Part shown: positions 48,812 through 61,532 of the stretch, piece by piece
How positions within the stretch are numbered: the first letter of the stretch is position 1
Layout: each line of letters begins with the position of its first letter
NCBI RefSeq assembly: GCF_029227915.1
Contig: NC_079885.1
Span: 9,300,001 to 9,364,000, forward strand
DNA: 64,000 bases
Reading direction: 5' to 3'
DNA from: Hydractinia symbiolongicarpus
Lineage: Eukaryota > Cnidaria > Hydrozoa > Anthoathecata > Hydractiniidae
Position numbers and translations under genes: made by a program
Notes under the pieces: generated by a model
The model's database searches: none
What the model was told of the DNA's origin: nothing
Seen by the model: only the letters and a program-made list of their open reading frames with translations

Positions 48812-51283
48812 GTCTAATAACTAAAAAGAAAAATCTGTACAACTTTAAATTTAGGTCAAAGGTATAAAATGGATTAATACAAATTCAATAATTACTTGAA
48901 ATCGACCAAATCTGTTTTTAAGGCCAATTTAACAGATACAATGAAAATCATTTTTTGATTTGTTGGTATTCATATTTATTCCCCTTGTTTTAAAGAGTAT
49001 TCTTAAAAGCTACGCAAAAGGCAGATTTCAGCAAAACAAATTGAGTATAGAGAATTGTAAAATTTCCATGATGAACAGGAAATAGGCAGTCAATCCAATA
49101 TATTAGATACAAACTCTTTTTGGGTATTAAAAACAAAGCAGTTATTTTGAATTTGTTTTTAGTAAAAAGTTTTTCCACAAAATAAACAAAACAAAACTAC
49201 TAATAGGTCAAAAATTGCCATGGGAATGTTTCGCTGCCCAAGTAAAGAAGCTGTTTTTACTTTTCTGTAAAGAGAACGTCTTTCTGGCTACAGACAGATA
49301 TATTTCACCATTGAATTTATTGCTAAATTCATCTCACGGACATCTGCCTTAAATTCATTTTAAACTATTTAGAAGATTATTGCAAACAACATTTATTATT
49401 CAAAGTTTAATTCGTGATCATTAACATTTAAAGGGCTTCCTGTATTGAAAATGATTTTTTGGTAGGTTATAGAGGATGGAAAGTTGTTCATCCAGTTTTT
49501 ATGGAATTTTTTAAAAATCTTTTTTCATTCTTTAACATATTCAACTGCAACGATTTCCATAATACGGCATTGATGGTGGTACGCATAGATTAGTATACTT
49601 GAAATATCTTTCAAACTCACATAATATCAAAACGTTAAAGTATGGACCTTTTACTCTTGATGACATATATAAAGATTTGTACTTTAAGAATAATCTCATC
49701 TTTAATTACAGGTAGAAATGTAATGTTAGAATTTTTTTAAATTTACTTATGACATCACAAGTTCCTGGATTTTAAAAATTTAAATCTTGAATAACTTGAG
49801 AACAAAAAAAGATTAAAAAAATGCCAAAAGACTTAATAAACAACTTTTTATTCTCCACAACATAAAAAAATATCATTTTCGATGAAGGAATCCCTTTAAT
49901 AGTTGATATTATAAGAAATCTTCTCAGCATTGGTTCTGTTTACCTGATAAATGTTCATGATTAATCTCAAAATCTCAAAATAGTACAGGACTTTTTGCTA
50001 CAGACATTTCACGAAGTCACGGGAGATAAAAATGTAAATACAAACACAAAATAGTTTTAACAGAAACTGTAATATTTTCGACATTATTATAGTACATTAA
50101 TCTTATTGGTAACAAACAATAAGAAAATACACTAGTGCAATTTAATAAACATAATTAAGAATATTTGTACTTAGTTTGACTCACATTAACACCACAATAT
50201 TATACTGACCAAAGTATTGGATTGCATCTTTCATGTGATGCCAATGCAGTGTCTTAATGTAACTCCTTATATTTTTTTAAAAAGGTAAAAAATATTTTTT
50301 ACATTGTAATTGCAAGTCATGTTTTTAGGGTGGGGGCAGGAAGGAAGGTTTTTTCCATCACAAAATTTTAAATAATGTACAAAAACTAATCAGTTTCCTA
50401 ATTAAACTTGTTAAGAAAGATTTTGACTGTTTTATAACAAAATACTAAAAAAGTGTTAAAAAATTTCTTAACAAATAAGTTCTTTGTAAAAAGACTTTTT
50501 AATTGTTCTTTACAAAATAGATGTGCATAAGCTTCACAAGAGAGCTTGTTGACAATTTTAATTAATTTGCTAGTAGATACATAACAAAAGGAAGTTTGTG
50601 TATGGTATATGAAGGAAGTTTTAATTACGCCACAGAACTAGCAAATTTTCGGTGTAGATTTTAAAGAGTAACTCAAATCGTAATATAACATGTCATAATA
50701 TTGGTCATTTGCTTACCTTAAGACCGCATTAGTTTTTGTGCCATCAACAACAACTACAGGTTCAATTACAGACATTAAACTTTGCAAGATATATGAATAA
50801 GCTAGCACATTCTGAACTTCAACTTTGTATGGTGGATGCTGGTTATGTTGAATATAAGGTTTTAGACATTTCACTTAGAAACTTAGTAGTGCAACACAGT
50901 ACCTTAAGATTTCGTTCCAAATTCATCAAATGCTATTTATTGGGAATTTGCATTTCGCTTAAAATTATTAAAATAATATTTGTTTACTGTTGGCAATGCC
51001 AAAACAAAATGCGAAATTCGTCACAGTGCACCTAGCATTAGATAATTTTGCATGTAAGTTTTACAAAAGGTGCATAAAGAGCTAGGTAAGTACTAAGGAA
51101 GGCACGAAAAGAGGCATGGATGCACAAACAAACTTTACATGGTCAAGACCTCATTATTGATTTTGTAAAATCTATTATATATTATAGTTATAAAAGTTAA
51201 TAAATAAACAAATACATAGTAAAACAGTGACAGTACCTATTTTTGGTAATGCGATAATAATTGTACTTTTAATTAAAGTAATT
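48812..51283. other. intergenic between GDPD1-like and TPMT-like genes
   Basis: I see no supported gene. A 99-codon plus-strand open frame at 50736-51035 has no recognisable motif and no flanking signals. The region should contain the 5' flank of the GDPD1-like gene and the 3' UTR of the TPMT-like gene. Confidence 0.4.
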
Positions 51284-51967
51284 TTACACACGTTTCACAA
51301 GATACAAAACACGTGTATTGTCAAATCCTGTCCTTGCAGTGTACTCTGGAGGTAAGTCACCCTGTTTGATTCGGCTAAGTTCTTCTTTCTTAAATTTGCC
51401 ATCAAGGAGTTTCTCCAGTGTTGCTGTTGGAATACTATGAGGTGGTCCACTATGAACAGATGCATCATACTCAAAACATTCCAGCAAAACAACTATACTG
51501 GCAGAGAACAAGGAATCTAAATGATTGATGTATTTTTGATGTTCTTCTGGAATCATAGCAACTAATCCACCAACATCGAAACAAAAATCAAAACATCCAC
51601 CAAGCATAGCAGCAGTCGTGTTGAAAAAATCACATTGATATATTTTTAGTCTTTCATCGTGCGTATAAACTGTGTAGTTGTCATGCTTTTCAATTGAATA
51701 ATCCAGCGACAGGCGCTCAAAAAAATGTTTGCATGCAATTTCAGAAAATTCAACCCCGACAACCGTTAGTCCTTGTTTATAAAACCAAGCCATATCTACT
51801 GTTGCGCCACAAAGTGGAACCATAATACGCTTTCCATCTGCATTATTACCAACCATTGTTTGAAAATGCTGATTCAAATATGGATTACCACCAGCCATAT
51901 CCCATGGTGAATGATTGTTTTCCCAATGATTATTCCAACCCTTGTTTATCTCCTCTCGTGATACCAT
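51284..51967 (-). CDS. thiopurine S-methyltransferase-like (TPMT family), intronless
   Basis: A 227-residue SAM-dependent methyltransferase of the TPMT family; human TPMT has 245 residues. Family members transfer a methyl group from SAM to sulfur of thiol or thiopurine substrates; the physiological substrate in animals is unclear. Motifs: WNNHWENNHSPWD near the N-terminus (cofactor lid), the SAM loop VPLCGATVDMAWF, then GVEFSE (motif I Glu), a CDFF segment and FDFCFDVGGLVAM, matching Asp-Arg-Gly-Ala-Leu-Val-Ala of the human enzyme. I chose the Met at 51967-51965 because the 31 residues upstream include a lysine run encoded by an A tract and are unlike the family. The coding region is complete and without introns. 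The protein is probably cytosolic. Confidence 0.88.
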   Translation of the reverse strand: MVSREEINKGWNNHWENNHSPWDMAGGNPYLNQHFQTMVGNNADGKRIMVPLCGATVDMAWFYKQGLTVVGVEFSEIACKHFFERLSLDYSIEKHDNYTVYTHDERLKIYQCDFFNTTAAMLGGCFDFCFDVGGLVAMIPEEHQKYINHLDSLFSASIVVLLECFEYDASVHSGPPHSIPTATLEKLLDGKFKKEELSRIKQGDLPPEYTARTGFDNTRVLYLVKRV

Positions 51968-52060
51968 TTTTTTTTTTTTTTTGCTAAGATGAAACAAATG
52001 AGAATAAGTAGAAAAAAAACCTTTTCTGCTGCAAAAATGGTTATCTATGATAATATGCAC

Positions 52061-53457
52061 CTGCTCTTAATCAAAATATTTTAAGTCTATTATCTAACAC
52101 AATTCTTTCCTGAGGATATTTTATGTATCTTTAAGGTATTTATGCTGAAATTGTTTAGTTTAGCTTAGAGTGTAAATTGTTCGCAGGTGCTCCATTATAA
52201 TACTTAACAGAACAAAAATTAGGCTACAGACAGTAAGGTTTGCCTACAGCTGCCTTTAAATCAGCAGCTAAGTCTATTTAAAATTGAATACGTTATGGTG
52301 CAGAAAATTATTTCACATTGCATGGGGCCTTATGCAGGAGGTAATCTCTCTTTGACTAAGCCTAAAAAATTAGCAATCCAGTAACTAAATACTGTCCAAG
52401 GTTTTGAAGGCAAAAATAATACTTTTCCTAAAAATGTGCAAATTAATTTGCTACAATTCAAAAAATATCTTTTTACTGCTTTAAAAGATAACGTAATAAA
52501 TACAAGGCTAATACACTAGTTCCCTACCATGTTTGTATATAAACAAAAGGAATCGCATAAAAACAATCATTGCATAAAATAGGTGAAAAGAAAATGTAAT
52601 TATAATATATTAATTTATTCCACATAGTGAAAAGCCTTTCCCCTCAATTAACACCCCCCCCCCCCCCCCCCCCTCAGCTAGATCAATTTTCTTGCCTTCT
52701 CCCTAAGCATGTATAGATCTGAGTTCCCTATGCAGAGGGCGCTGTGTCCACTTATGCTAAGCAAAGGAAAGCAAAGATAAGTAAGGGAATTCTAAGAAAA
52801 TCAATTTTTTTTACACATTTAGGGTTATAATCAATGGAAGTCTACAGTAAATAAATAGTCATAATATGCTACAACATTATTTATTATTATATATAGATAT
52901 ATACTGATACAAAATATGTGACAAATTATATATTGTTACAAAAGAAACAACAAAATAACATAATTAAAACTACGTAAAATTTCAAAAAAGTACAGCTGTA
53001 AAAAATATTTATTGTATGGGTGGAAGCTTTTCGAGATTTACTTTATTGAAATTTTAACTATAATTATCAAGGACCAGAGTAAAGATAAGAAAACACAAAA
53101 GACTGGCAGTCAACAAGACATAAAAAAAGTTAGTTAAGTCAAAAAATATATGAATAAAACAACATAAATATATATAAATGTATAACTAAGAATCTTGCGC
53201 ATATCATCTGGCCGAAAAGTGCACTTAGAGCTTTCAAACCAAGAGGTAGTTTAAGAATAACTGCTGTTGCGGGTTTTCTTTACTATTTTTAAAGAAAGAA
53301 ATGACTGTTAAGTTGCTTGGCAGATTTTTAAACTTAATTGTAGCAGAAATGGGTCATGATAAAGTTAAAGACCTTACATAGGCAAATTGAATTTCCACAA
53401 TAAAACAACAGATGGTGTCTTATAGCCTATAGGAAAGAATCAAAACGTTTTGTTTAG
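52061..53457. other. intergenic between TPMT-like gene and ankyrin array
   Basis: Apart from the poly(C) run I see nothing that can be supported. It should include the 5' flank of the TPMT-like gene. Confidence 0.4.
52654..52673 (+). repeat. poly(C) run of 20
   Basis: An uninterrupted run of about 20 C lies between ATTAACA and TCAGC, notable in such A+T-rich DNA. The exact length may be uncertain because homopolymers are error-prone in sequencing. Confidence 0.9.
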
Positions 53458-53757
53458 GTTACAATTATTCACCAACTACTATCAATATATGAAGGTTCAG
53501 CAGACAAACATATTCTCATCTTATATAATAATACGGAGTGTATGTAACGGTCATAGTGGATGTGTTCATTTTCTCTTGAAGTCTCAAATGTTAAATTTTA
53601 TGGCGGCACGGCGCGACGTCAATAACACTACTTTAACGTCAATATCTTATATTAGATTAATGAAGTCATTGCAGTGCACCTAAAACTTTGAGGCCAAATA
53701 ACTTGGAAACGAGGCGGTGATGTCATTATATCCATTAACTATTTATTTTATCTTTAG
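53458..53757 (+). pseudogene. ankyrin-repeat exon remnant upstream of the array
   Basis: After an acceptor-like TTTTGTTTAG (ending 53457) an open frame includes VCNGHSGCVHFLLKSQM, the second-helix part of an ankyrin repeat (x-x-Gly-His-x-x-Cys-Val-x-x-Leu-Leu), then Ala-Ala-Arg-Arg-Asp and Asn-Asn-Thr-Thr-Leu, the start of the next repeat. The frame stops at about 53681-53683 without a clean donor. It is probably an older exon of the gene whose later exon was amplified. Confidence 0.45.
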
Positions 53758-56700
53758 ATATCAACAAACTTATTCTTCATAATGACACAACAGAACCTGA
53801 ACAATTACTATCTAGAAAACCAAACATAGTCCATATGATAAATCAATGTGAACCCACACCCTGATGTGGACAACCAGTAACAATAAAAAAAAATGTCAAT
53901 GGTGGTAATTCTCATCTCATATGGAAGTGATGCAGGAATGGAAGATAAATTTAAATTTAATAGTTATCATTTCGCTGAAATGTCTGATTGTCAGAAATTA
54001 TCACATGTACTATGTCGTCATCACATAGCATACATCAATTGTAGAGATGCTGAAAACCAAACAACATTATCACACTGCATTGTGTGGTAACATCTCATGT
54101 GTTGATGTTTTGTTGCATCAAAAAAATATTGATGTGACGATCAAAGATAAGTATGGACACACTATGTATAATGAGGGTGGAAGAGCAGTGAATAAAAAAA
54201 ATTGTGAAATAATCTGAGAAAAAAATTAAAAATTACGAAGTAAGTTATTCAATTTATTGAAAATTACAAAAAATATATTTTTCTTCAAATTCAGCAGCCT
54301 AAATCATTTATTTTGTTGGGTATAATTTTGTACAGATTTGTCACAAAGAGTATTTCTCATTCAAATTTGATTAATTAAGCCACTGCACATATTTTTTCGA
54401 TTATATGTTAAACAAGTTGAATAAAAATATCTTTGCATTCATTTATTTTATTTTATTTTTTAGATATTAAAGAAATTATTCTTGATAATGACACAACAGA
54501 ACCTGCACATTTACTCTCTATCAAACCAAACATAGTCCATACAAGAAATCAATGTGACCCCACACCAAGATGTGGACAACCAGTTACAATGAAAAAAAAA
54601 TGTCAATGGTGGTAATTCTCATCTCATATGGAAGTGATGCAGGAATGGAAGATAAATTTAAATTTAATAGTTATCATTTCGCTGAAATGTCTGATTGTCA
54701 GAAATTATCACATGTACTATGTCGTCATCACATAGCATACATCAATTGTAGAGATGCTGAAAACCAAACAACATTATCACACTGCATTGTGTGGTAACAT
54801 CTCATGTGTTGATGTTTTGTTGCATCAAAAAAATATTGATGTGACGATCAAAGATAAGTATGGACACACTATGTATAATGAGGGTGGAAGAGCAGTGAAT
54901 AAAAAAAATTGTGAAATAATCTGAGAAAAAAATTAAAAATTACGAAGTAAGTTATTCAATTTATTGAAAATTACAAAAAATATATTTTTCTTCAAATTCA
55001 GCAGCCTAAATCATTTATTTTGTTGGGTATAATTTTGTACAGATTTGTCACAAAGAGTATTTCTCATTCAAATTTGATTAATTAAGCCACTGCACATATT
55101 TTTTCGATTATATGTTAAACAAGTTGAATAAAAATATCTTTGCATTCATTTATTTTATTTTATTTTTTAGATATTAAAGAACTTATTCTTGATAATGACA
55201 CAACAGAACCTGCACATTTACTATCTATCAAACCAAACATAGTCCATACAAGAAATCAATGTGACCCCACACCAAGATGTGGACAACCAGTTACAATGAA
55301 AAAAAAATGTCAACGGTGGAAATTCTCATCACACATGGAAGTGATGCAGGAATGGAAGATAAATTTAAATTTAATAGTTATCATTTCGCTGAAATGTCTG
55401 ATTGTCAGAAATTATCACATGTACTATGTCGTCATCACATAGCATACATCAATTGTAGAGATGCTGACAACCAAACAACATTATCACACTGCATTGTGTG
55501 GTAACATCTCATGTGTTGATGTTTTGTTGCATCAAAAAAATATTGATGTGACGATCAAAGATAAGTATGGACACACTATGTATAATGAGGGTGGAAGAGC
55601 AGTGAATAAAAAAAATTGTGAAATAATCTGAGAAAAAAATTAAAAATTACGAAGTAAGTTATTCAATTTATTAAAAATTACAAAAAATATATTTTTCTTC
55701 AAATTCAGCAGCCTAAATCATTTATTTTGTTGGGCATAATTTTGTACAGATTTGTCACAAAGAGTATTTCTCATTCAAATTTGATTAATTAAGCCACTGC
55801 ACATATTTTTTCGATTATATGTTAAACAAGTTGAATAAAAATATCTTTGCATTCATTTATTTTATTTTATTTTTTAGATATTAAGGAACTTATTCTTGAT
55901 AATGACACAACAGAACCTGCACATTTACTATCTATCAAACCAAACATAGTCCATACAAGAAATCAATGTGAACCCACACCAAGATGTGGACAACCAGTTA
56001 CAATGAAAAAAAAATGTCAACGGTGGAAATTCTCATCACACATGGAAGTGATGCAGGAATGGAAGATAAATTTAAATTTAATAGTTATGATTTCGCTGAA
56101 ATGTCTGATTGTCAGAAATTATCACATGTACTATGTCGTCATCACATAACATACATTAATTGTAGAGATGCTGACAACCAAAAATCATTATCACACTGCA
56201 TTGTGTGGTAACATCTCATGTGTTGATGTTTTTTTGCATCAAAAAAATATTGATGTGACAATCAAAGATAAATATGGACACACTATGTATAATGAGGTTG
56301 GAAGAGCAGTGAATAAAAAAATTGTGAAATAATCTGAGAAAAAAATAAAAAATTACGAAGTAGATTATTCAATTTATTGAAAATTACAAAAAATATATTT
56401 TTCTTCAAATTTAGCAGCCTAAATCATTTATTTTGTTGGGTATAATTTTGTACAGATTTGTCACAAAGAGTATTTCTCATTCAAATTTGATTAATTAAGC
56501 CACTGCACATATTTTTTCGATTATATGTTAAACAAGTTGAATAAAAATATCTTTGCATTCATTTATTTTATTTTATTTTTTAGATATTAAAGAACTTATT
56601 CTCGATAATGACACAACAGAACCTGCACATTTACTATCTATCAAACCAAACATAGTCCATACAAGAAATCAATGTGACCCCACACCAAGATGTGGACAAC

Positions 56701-59409
56701 CAGTTACAATGAAAAAAAAATGTCAACGGTGGAAATTCTCATCACACATGGAAGTGATGCAGGAATGGAAGATAAATTTAAATTTAATAGTTATCATTTC
56801 GCTGAAATGTCTGATTGTCAGAAATTATCACATGTACTATGTCGTCATCACATAGCATACATCAATTGTAGAGATGCTGACAACCAAACAACATTATCAC
56901 ACTGCATTGTGTGGTAACATCTCATGTGTTGATGTTTTGTTGCATCAAAAAAATATTGATGTGACGATCAAAGATAAGTATGGACACACTATGTATAATG
57001 AGGGTGGAAGAGCAGTGAATAAAAAAAATTGTGAAATAATCTGAGAAAAAAATTAAAAATTACGAAGTAAGTTATTCAATTTATTAAAAATTACAAAAAA
57101 TATATTTTTCTTCAAATTCAGCAGCCTAAATCATTTATTTTGTTGGGCATAATTTTGTACAGATTTGTCACAAAGAGTATTTCTCATTCAAATTTGATTA
57201 ATTAAGCCACTGCACATATTTTTTCGATTATATGTTAAACAAGTTGAATAAAAATATCTTTGCATTCATTTATTTTATTTTATTTTTTAGATATTAAGGA
57301 ACTTATTCTTGATAATGACACAACAGAACCTGCACATTTACTATCTATCAAACCAAACATAGTCCATACAAGAAATCAATGTGAACCCACACCAAGATGT
57401 GGACAACCAGTTACAATGAAAAAAAAATGTCAACGGTGGAAATTCTCATCACACATGGAAGTGATGCAGGAATGGAAGATAAATTTAAATTTAATAGTTA
57501 TGATTTCGCTGAAATGTCTGATTGTCAGAAATTATCACATGTACTATGTCGTCATCACATAACATACATTAATTGTAGAGATGCTGACAACCAAAAATCA
57601 TTATCACACTGCATTGTGTGGTAACATCTCATGTGTTGATGTTTTTTTGCATCAAAAAAATATTGATGTGACAATCAAAGATAAATATGGACACACTATG
57701 TATAATGAGGTTGGAAGAGCAGTGAATAAAAAAATTGTGAAATAATCTGAGAAAAAAATAAAAAATTACGAAGTAGATTATTCAATTTATTGAAAATTAC
57801 AAAAAATATATTTTTCTTCAAATTTAGCAGCCTAAATCATTTATTTTGTTGGGTATAATTTTGTACAGATTTGTCACAAAGAGTATTTCTCATTCAAATT
57901 CGATTAATTAAGCCACTGCACATATTTTTTCGATTATATGTTAAACAAGTTGAATAAAAATATCTTTGCATTCATTTATTTTATTTTATTTTTTAGATAT
58001 TAAAGAACTTATTCTTGATAATGACACAACAGAACCTGCACATTTACTATCTATCAAACCAAACATAGTCCATACAAGAAATCAATGTGACCCCACACCA
58101 AGATGTGGACAACCAGTTACAATGAAAAAAAAATGTCAACGGTGGAAATTCTCATCACACATGGAAGTGATGCAGGAATGGAAGATAAATTTAAATTTAA
58201 TAGTTATCATTTCGCTGAAATGTCTGATTGTCAGAAATTATCACATGTACTATGTCGTCATCACATAGCATACATCAATTGTAGAGATGCTGACAACCAA
58301 ACAACATTATCACACGGCATTGTGTGGTAACATCTCATGTGTTGATGTTTTGTTGCATCAAAAAAATATTGATGTGACGATCAAAGATAAGTATGGACAC
58401 ACTATGTATAATGAGGGTGGAAGAGCAGTGAATAAAAAAAATTGTGAAATAATCTGAGAAAAAAATTAAAAATTACGAAGTAAGTTATTCAATTTATTGA
58501 AAATTACAAAAAATATATTTTTCTTCAAATTCAGCAGCCTAAATCATTTATTTTGTTGGGTATAATTTTGTACAGATTTGTCACAAAGAGTATTTCTCAT
58601 TCAAATTTGATTAATTAAGCCACTGCACATATTTTTTCGATTATATGCTAAACAAGTTGAATAAAAATATCTTTGCATTCATTTATTTTATTTTATTTTT
58701 TAGATATTAAGGAACTTATTCTTGATAATGACACAACAGAACCTGCACATTTACTATGTATCAAACCAAACATAGTCCATACGAGAAATCAATGTGAACC
58801 CACACCAAGATGTGGACAACCAGTTACAATGAAAAAAAAATGTCAACGGTGGAAATTCTCATCACACAAGGAAGTGATGCAGGAATGGAAGATAAATTTA
58901 AATTTAATAGTTATCATTTCGCTGAAATGTCTGATTGTCAGAAATTATCACATGTACTATGTCGTCATCACATAACATACATTAATTGTAGAGATGCTGA
59001 CAACCAAAAATCATTATCACACTGCATTGTGTGGTAACATCTCATGTGTTGATGTTTTGTTGCATCAAAAAAATATTGATGTGACAATCAAAGATAAATA
59101 TGGACACACTATGTATAATGAGGTTGGAAGAGCAGTGAATAAAAAATTTGTGAAATAACCTGAGAAAAAAATTAAAAATTACGAAGTAGATTATTCAATT
59201 TATTGAAAATTACAAAAAATATATTTTTCTTCAAATTTAGCAGCCTAAATCATTTATTTTGTTGGGTATAATTTTGTACAGATTTGTCACAAAGAGTATT
59301 TCTCATTCAAATTTGATTAATTAAGCCACTGCACATATTTTTTCGATTATATGTTAAACAAGTTGAATAAAAATATCTTTGCATTCATTTATTTTATTTT
59401 ATTTTTTAG

Positions 59410-59893
59410 ATATGAAGGAACTTATTCTTGATAATGACAGAACAGAACCTGCACATTTACTATGTATCAAACCAAACATAGTCCATACGAGAAATCAATG
59501 TGAACCCACACCAAGATGTGGACAACCAGTTACAATGAAAAAAAAATATCAATGATGGAAACTCTCATCACACATGGAAGTGATGCAGGAATGGAAGATA
59601 AATTTAAATTTAATAGTTATCATTTCGCTGAAATGTCTGATTGTCAGAAATTATCTCATATACTATGTTGTCATCACATAACATACATCAATTGTAGAGA
59701 TGCTGACAACCAAACAACATTATCACACTGCATTGTGTGGTAACATCTCATGTGTTGATGTTTTGTTGCATCAAAAAAATATTGATGTGACGATCAAAGA
59801 TAAATATGGACACACTATGTATAATGAGGGTGGAAGAGCAGTGAATAAAAAAAATTGTGAAATAATCTTAGAAAAAAATTAAAAATTACAAAG
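59410..59893 (+). pseudogene. ankyrin-repeat exon, frame-broken (representative array unit)
   Basis: This copy is typical. Frame 1 gives an Asp-Met-Lys-Glu-Leu-Ile-Leu-Asp start and a Cys-Glu-Pro-Thr-Pro-Arg-Cys region. After the A tract (ATGAAAAAAAAAT) the ankyrin text continues in another frame: ILITHGSDAGMEDKFKFN, then INCRDADNQTTLSH. A second frame change at the Leu-Ser-His to ALCGN step leads to ALCGNISCVDVLLHQKN and DVTIKDKYGHT, with IILEKN before the stop. The two breaks recur in nearly all copies, so decay preceded amplification. A normal ankyrin exon would read through. In this copy the donor is changed to GAA|GTAGAT-like, after AATTACAAA. No function can be claimed; a spliced noncoding transcript is possible. 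Confidence 0.7.
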
Positions 59894-61532
59894 TAGATTA
59901 CTCAATTTATTGAAAATTACAAAAAATATATTTTTCTTCAAATTTAGCAGCCTAAATCATTTATTTTGTTGGGTATAATTTTGTACAGATTTGTCACAAA
60001 GAGTATTTCTCATTCAAATTTGATTATTTAAGCCACTGCACATATTTTTTCGATTATATGTTAAACAAGTTGAATAAAAATATCTTTGCATTCATTTATT
60101 TTATTTTATTTTTTAGATATGAAGGAACTTATTCTTGATAATGACACAACAGAACCTGTACATTTACTATGTATCAAACCAAACATAGTCCATACGAGAA
60201 ATCAATGTGAACCCACACCAAGATGTGGACAACCAGTTACAATGAAAAAAAAATGTCAATGGTGGAAATTCTCATCACACATGGAAGTGATGCAGGAATG
60301 GAAGATAAATTTAAATTTAATAGTTATCATTTCGCTGAAATGTCTGATTGTCAGAAATTATCACATGTACTATGTCGTCATCACATAACATACATCAATT
60401 GTAGAGATGCTGACAACCAAAAATCATTATCACACTGCATTGTGTGGTAACATCTCATGTGTTGATGTTTTGTTGCATCAAAAAAATATTGATGTGACGA
60501 TCAAAGATAAATATGGACACACTATGTATAATGAGGGTGGAAGAGCAGTGAATAATAAAAATTGTGAAATAATCTGAGAAAAAAATTAAAAATTACGAAG
60601 TAAGTTATTCAATTAATTGAAAATTACAAAAAATATATTTTTCTTCAGTTTCCGCAGCCTAAATCATTTATTTTGTTGAGTATAATTTTGTACAGATTTG
60701 TCACAAAAAGTATTACTGATTTAAATTCGGTTAATTTAGCCACTGCACATATTTTTTCGATTATATGTTAAACAATTTGAATAAAAATATCTTTGCATTC
60801 ATTCATTTTATTTTATTTTTTAGATATTAAGGAACTTATTCTTGATAATGACACAACAGAACCTGCACATTTACTATGTATCAAATCAAACATAGTCCAT
60901 ACGAGAAATCAATGTGAACCCACACCAAGATGTGGACAACCAGTCACAATGAAAAAAAAATGTCAATGGTGGAAATTCTCATCATACATAGAAGTGATGC
61001 AGGGATGGAAGATAAATTTAAATTTAATAGTTATCATTTCGCTGAAATGTCTGATCGTCAGAAATTATCACATGTACTATGTCGTCATCACATAACATAC
61101 ATCAATTGTAGAGATGCTGACAACCAAAAATCATTATCACACTGCATTATGTGGTAACATCTCATGTGTTGATGTTTTGTTGCATCAAAAAAATATTGAT
61201 GTGACGATCAAAGATAAATATGGACACACTGTGTATGATATTGCTGGAAGAAAAGTGAATAAACAAAATTTTGAAATAATATGACAAAAAATAAAAGATT
61301 ACGAAGTAAGTTATTTAATTTAATGAAAATTAGAAAGAAAAATACATTTGTCTTCAAATTCAGCAGCCTAAATCATTTATTTTGTTGGGTATAATTTTGT
61401 ACAGATTTGTCACAAAGAGTATTTCTCATTCAAATTCGATTAATTAAGCCACTGCACATATTTTTTCGATTATATGTTAAACAAGTTGAATAAAAATATC
61501 TTTGCATTCATTTATTTCATTTTATTTTTTAG

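Noticed and set aside
50736-51035. 99-codon plus-strand open frame between the TPMT-like and GDPD1-like genes
   Set aside because: No domain, no splice context and unremarkable composition; too weak to call.
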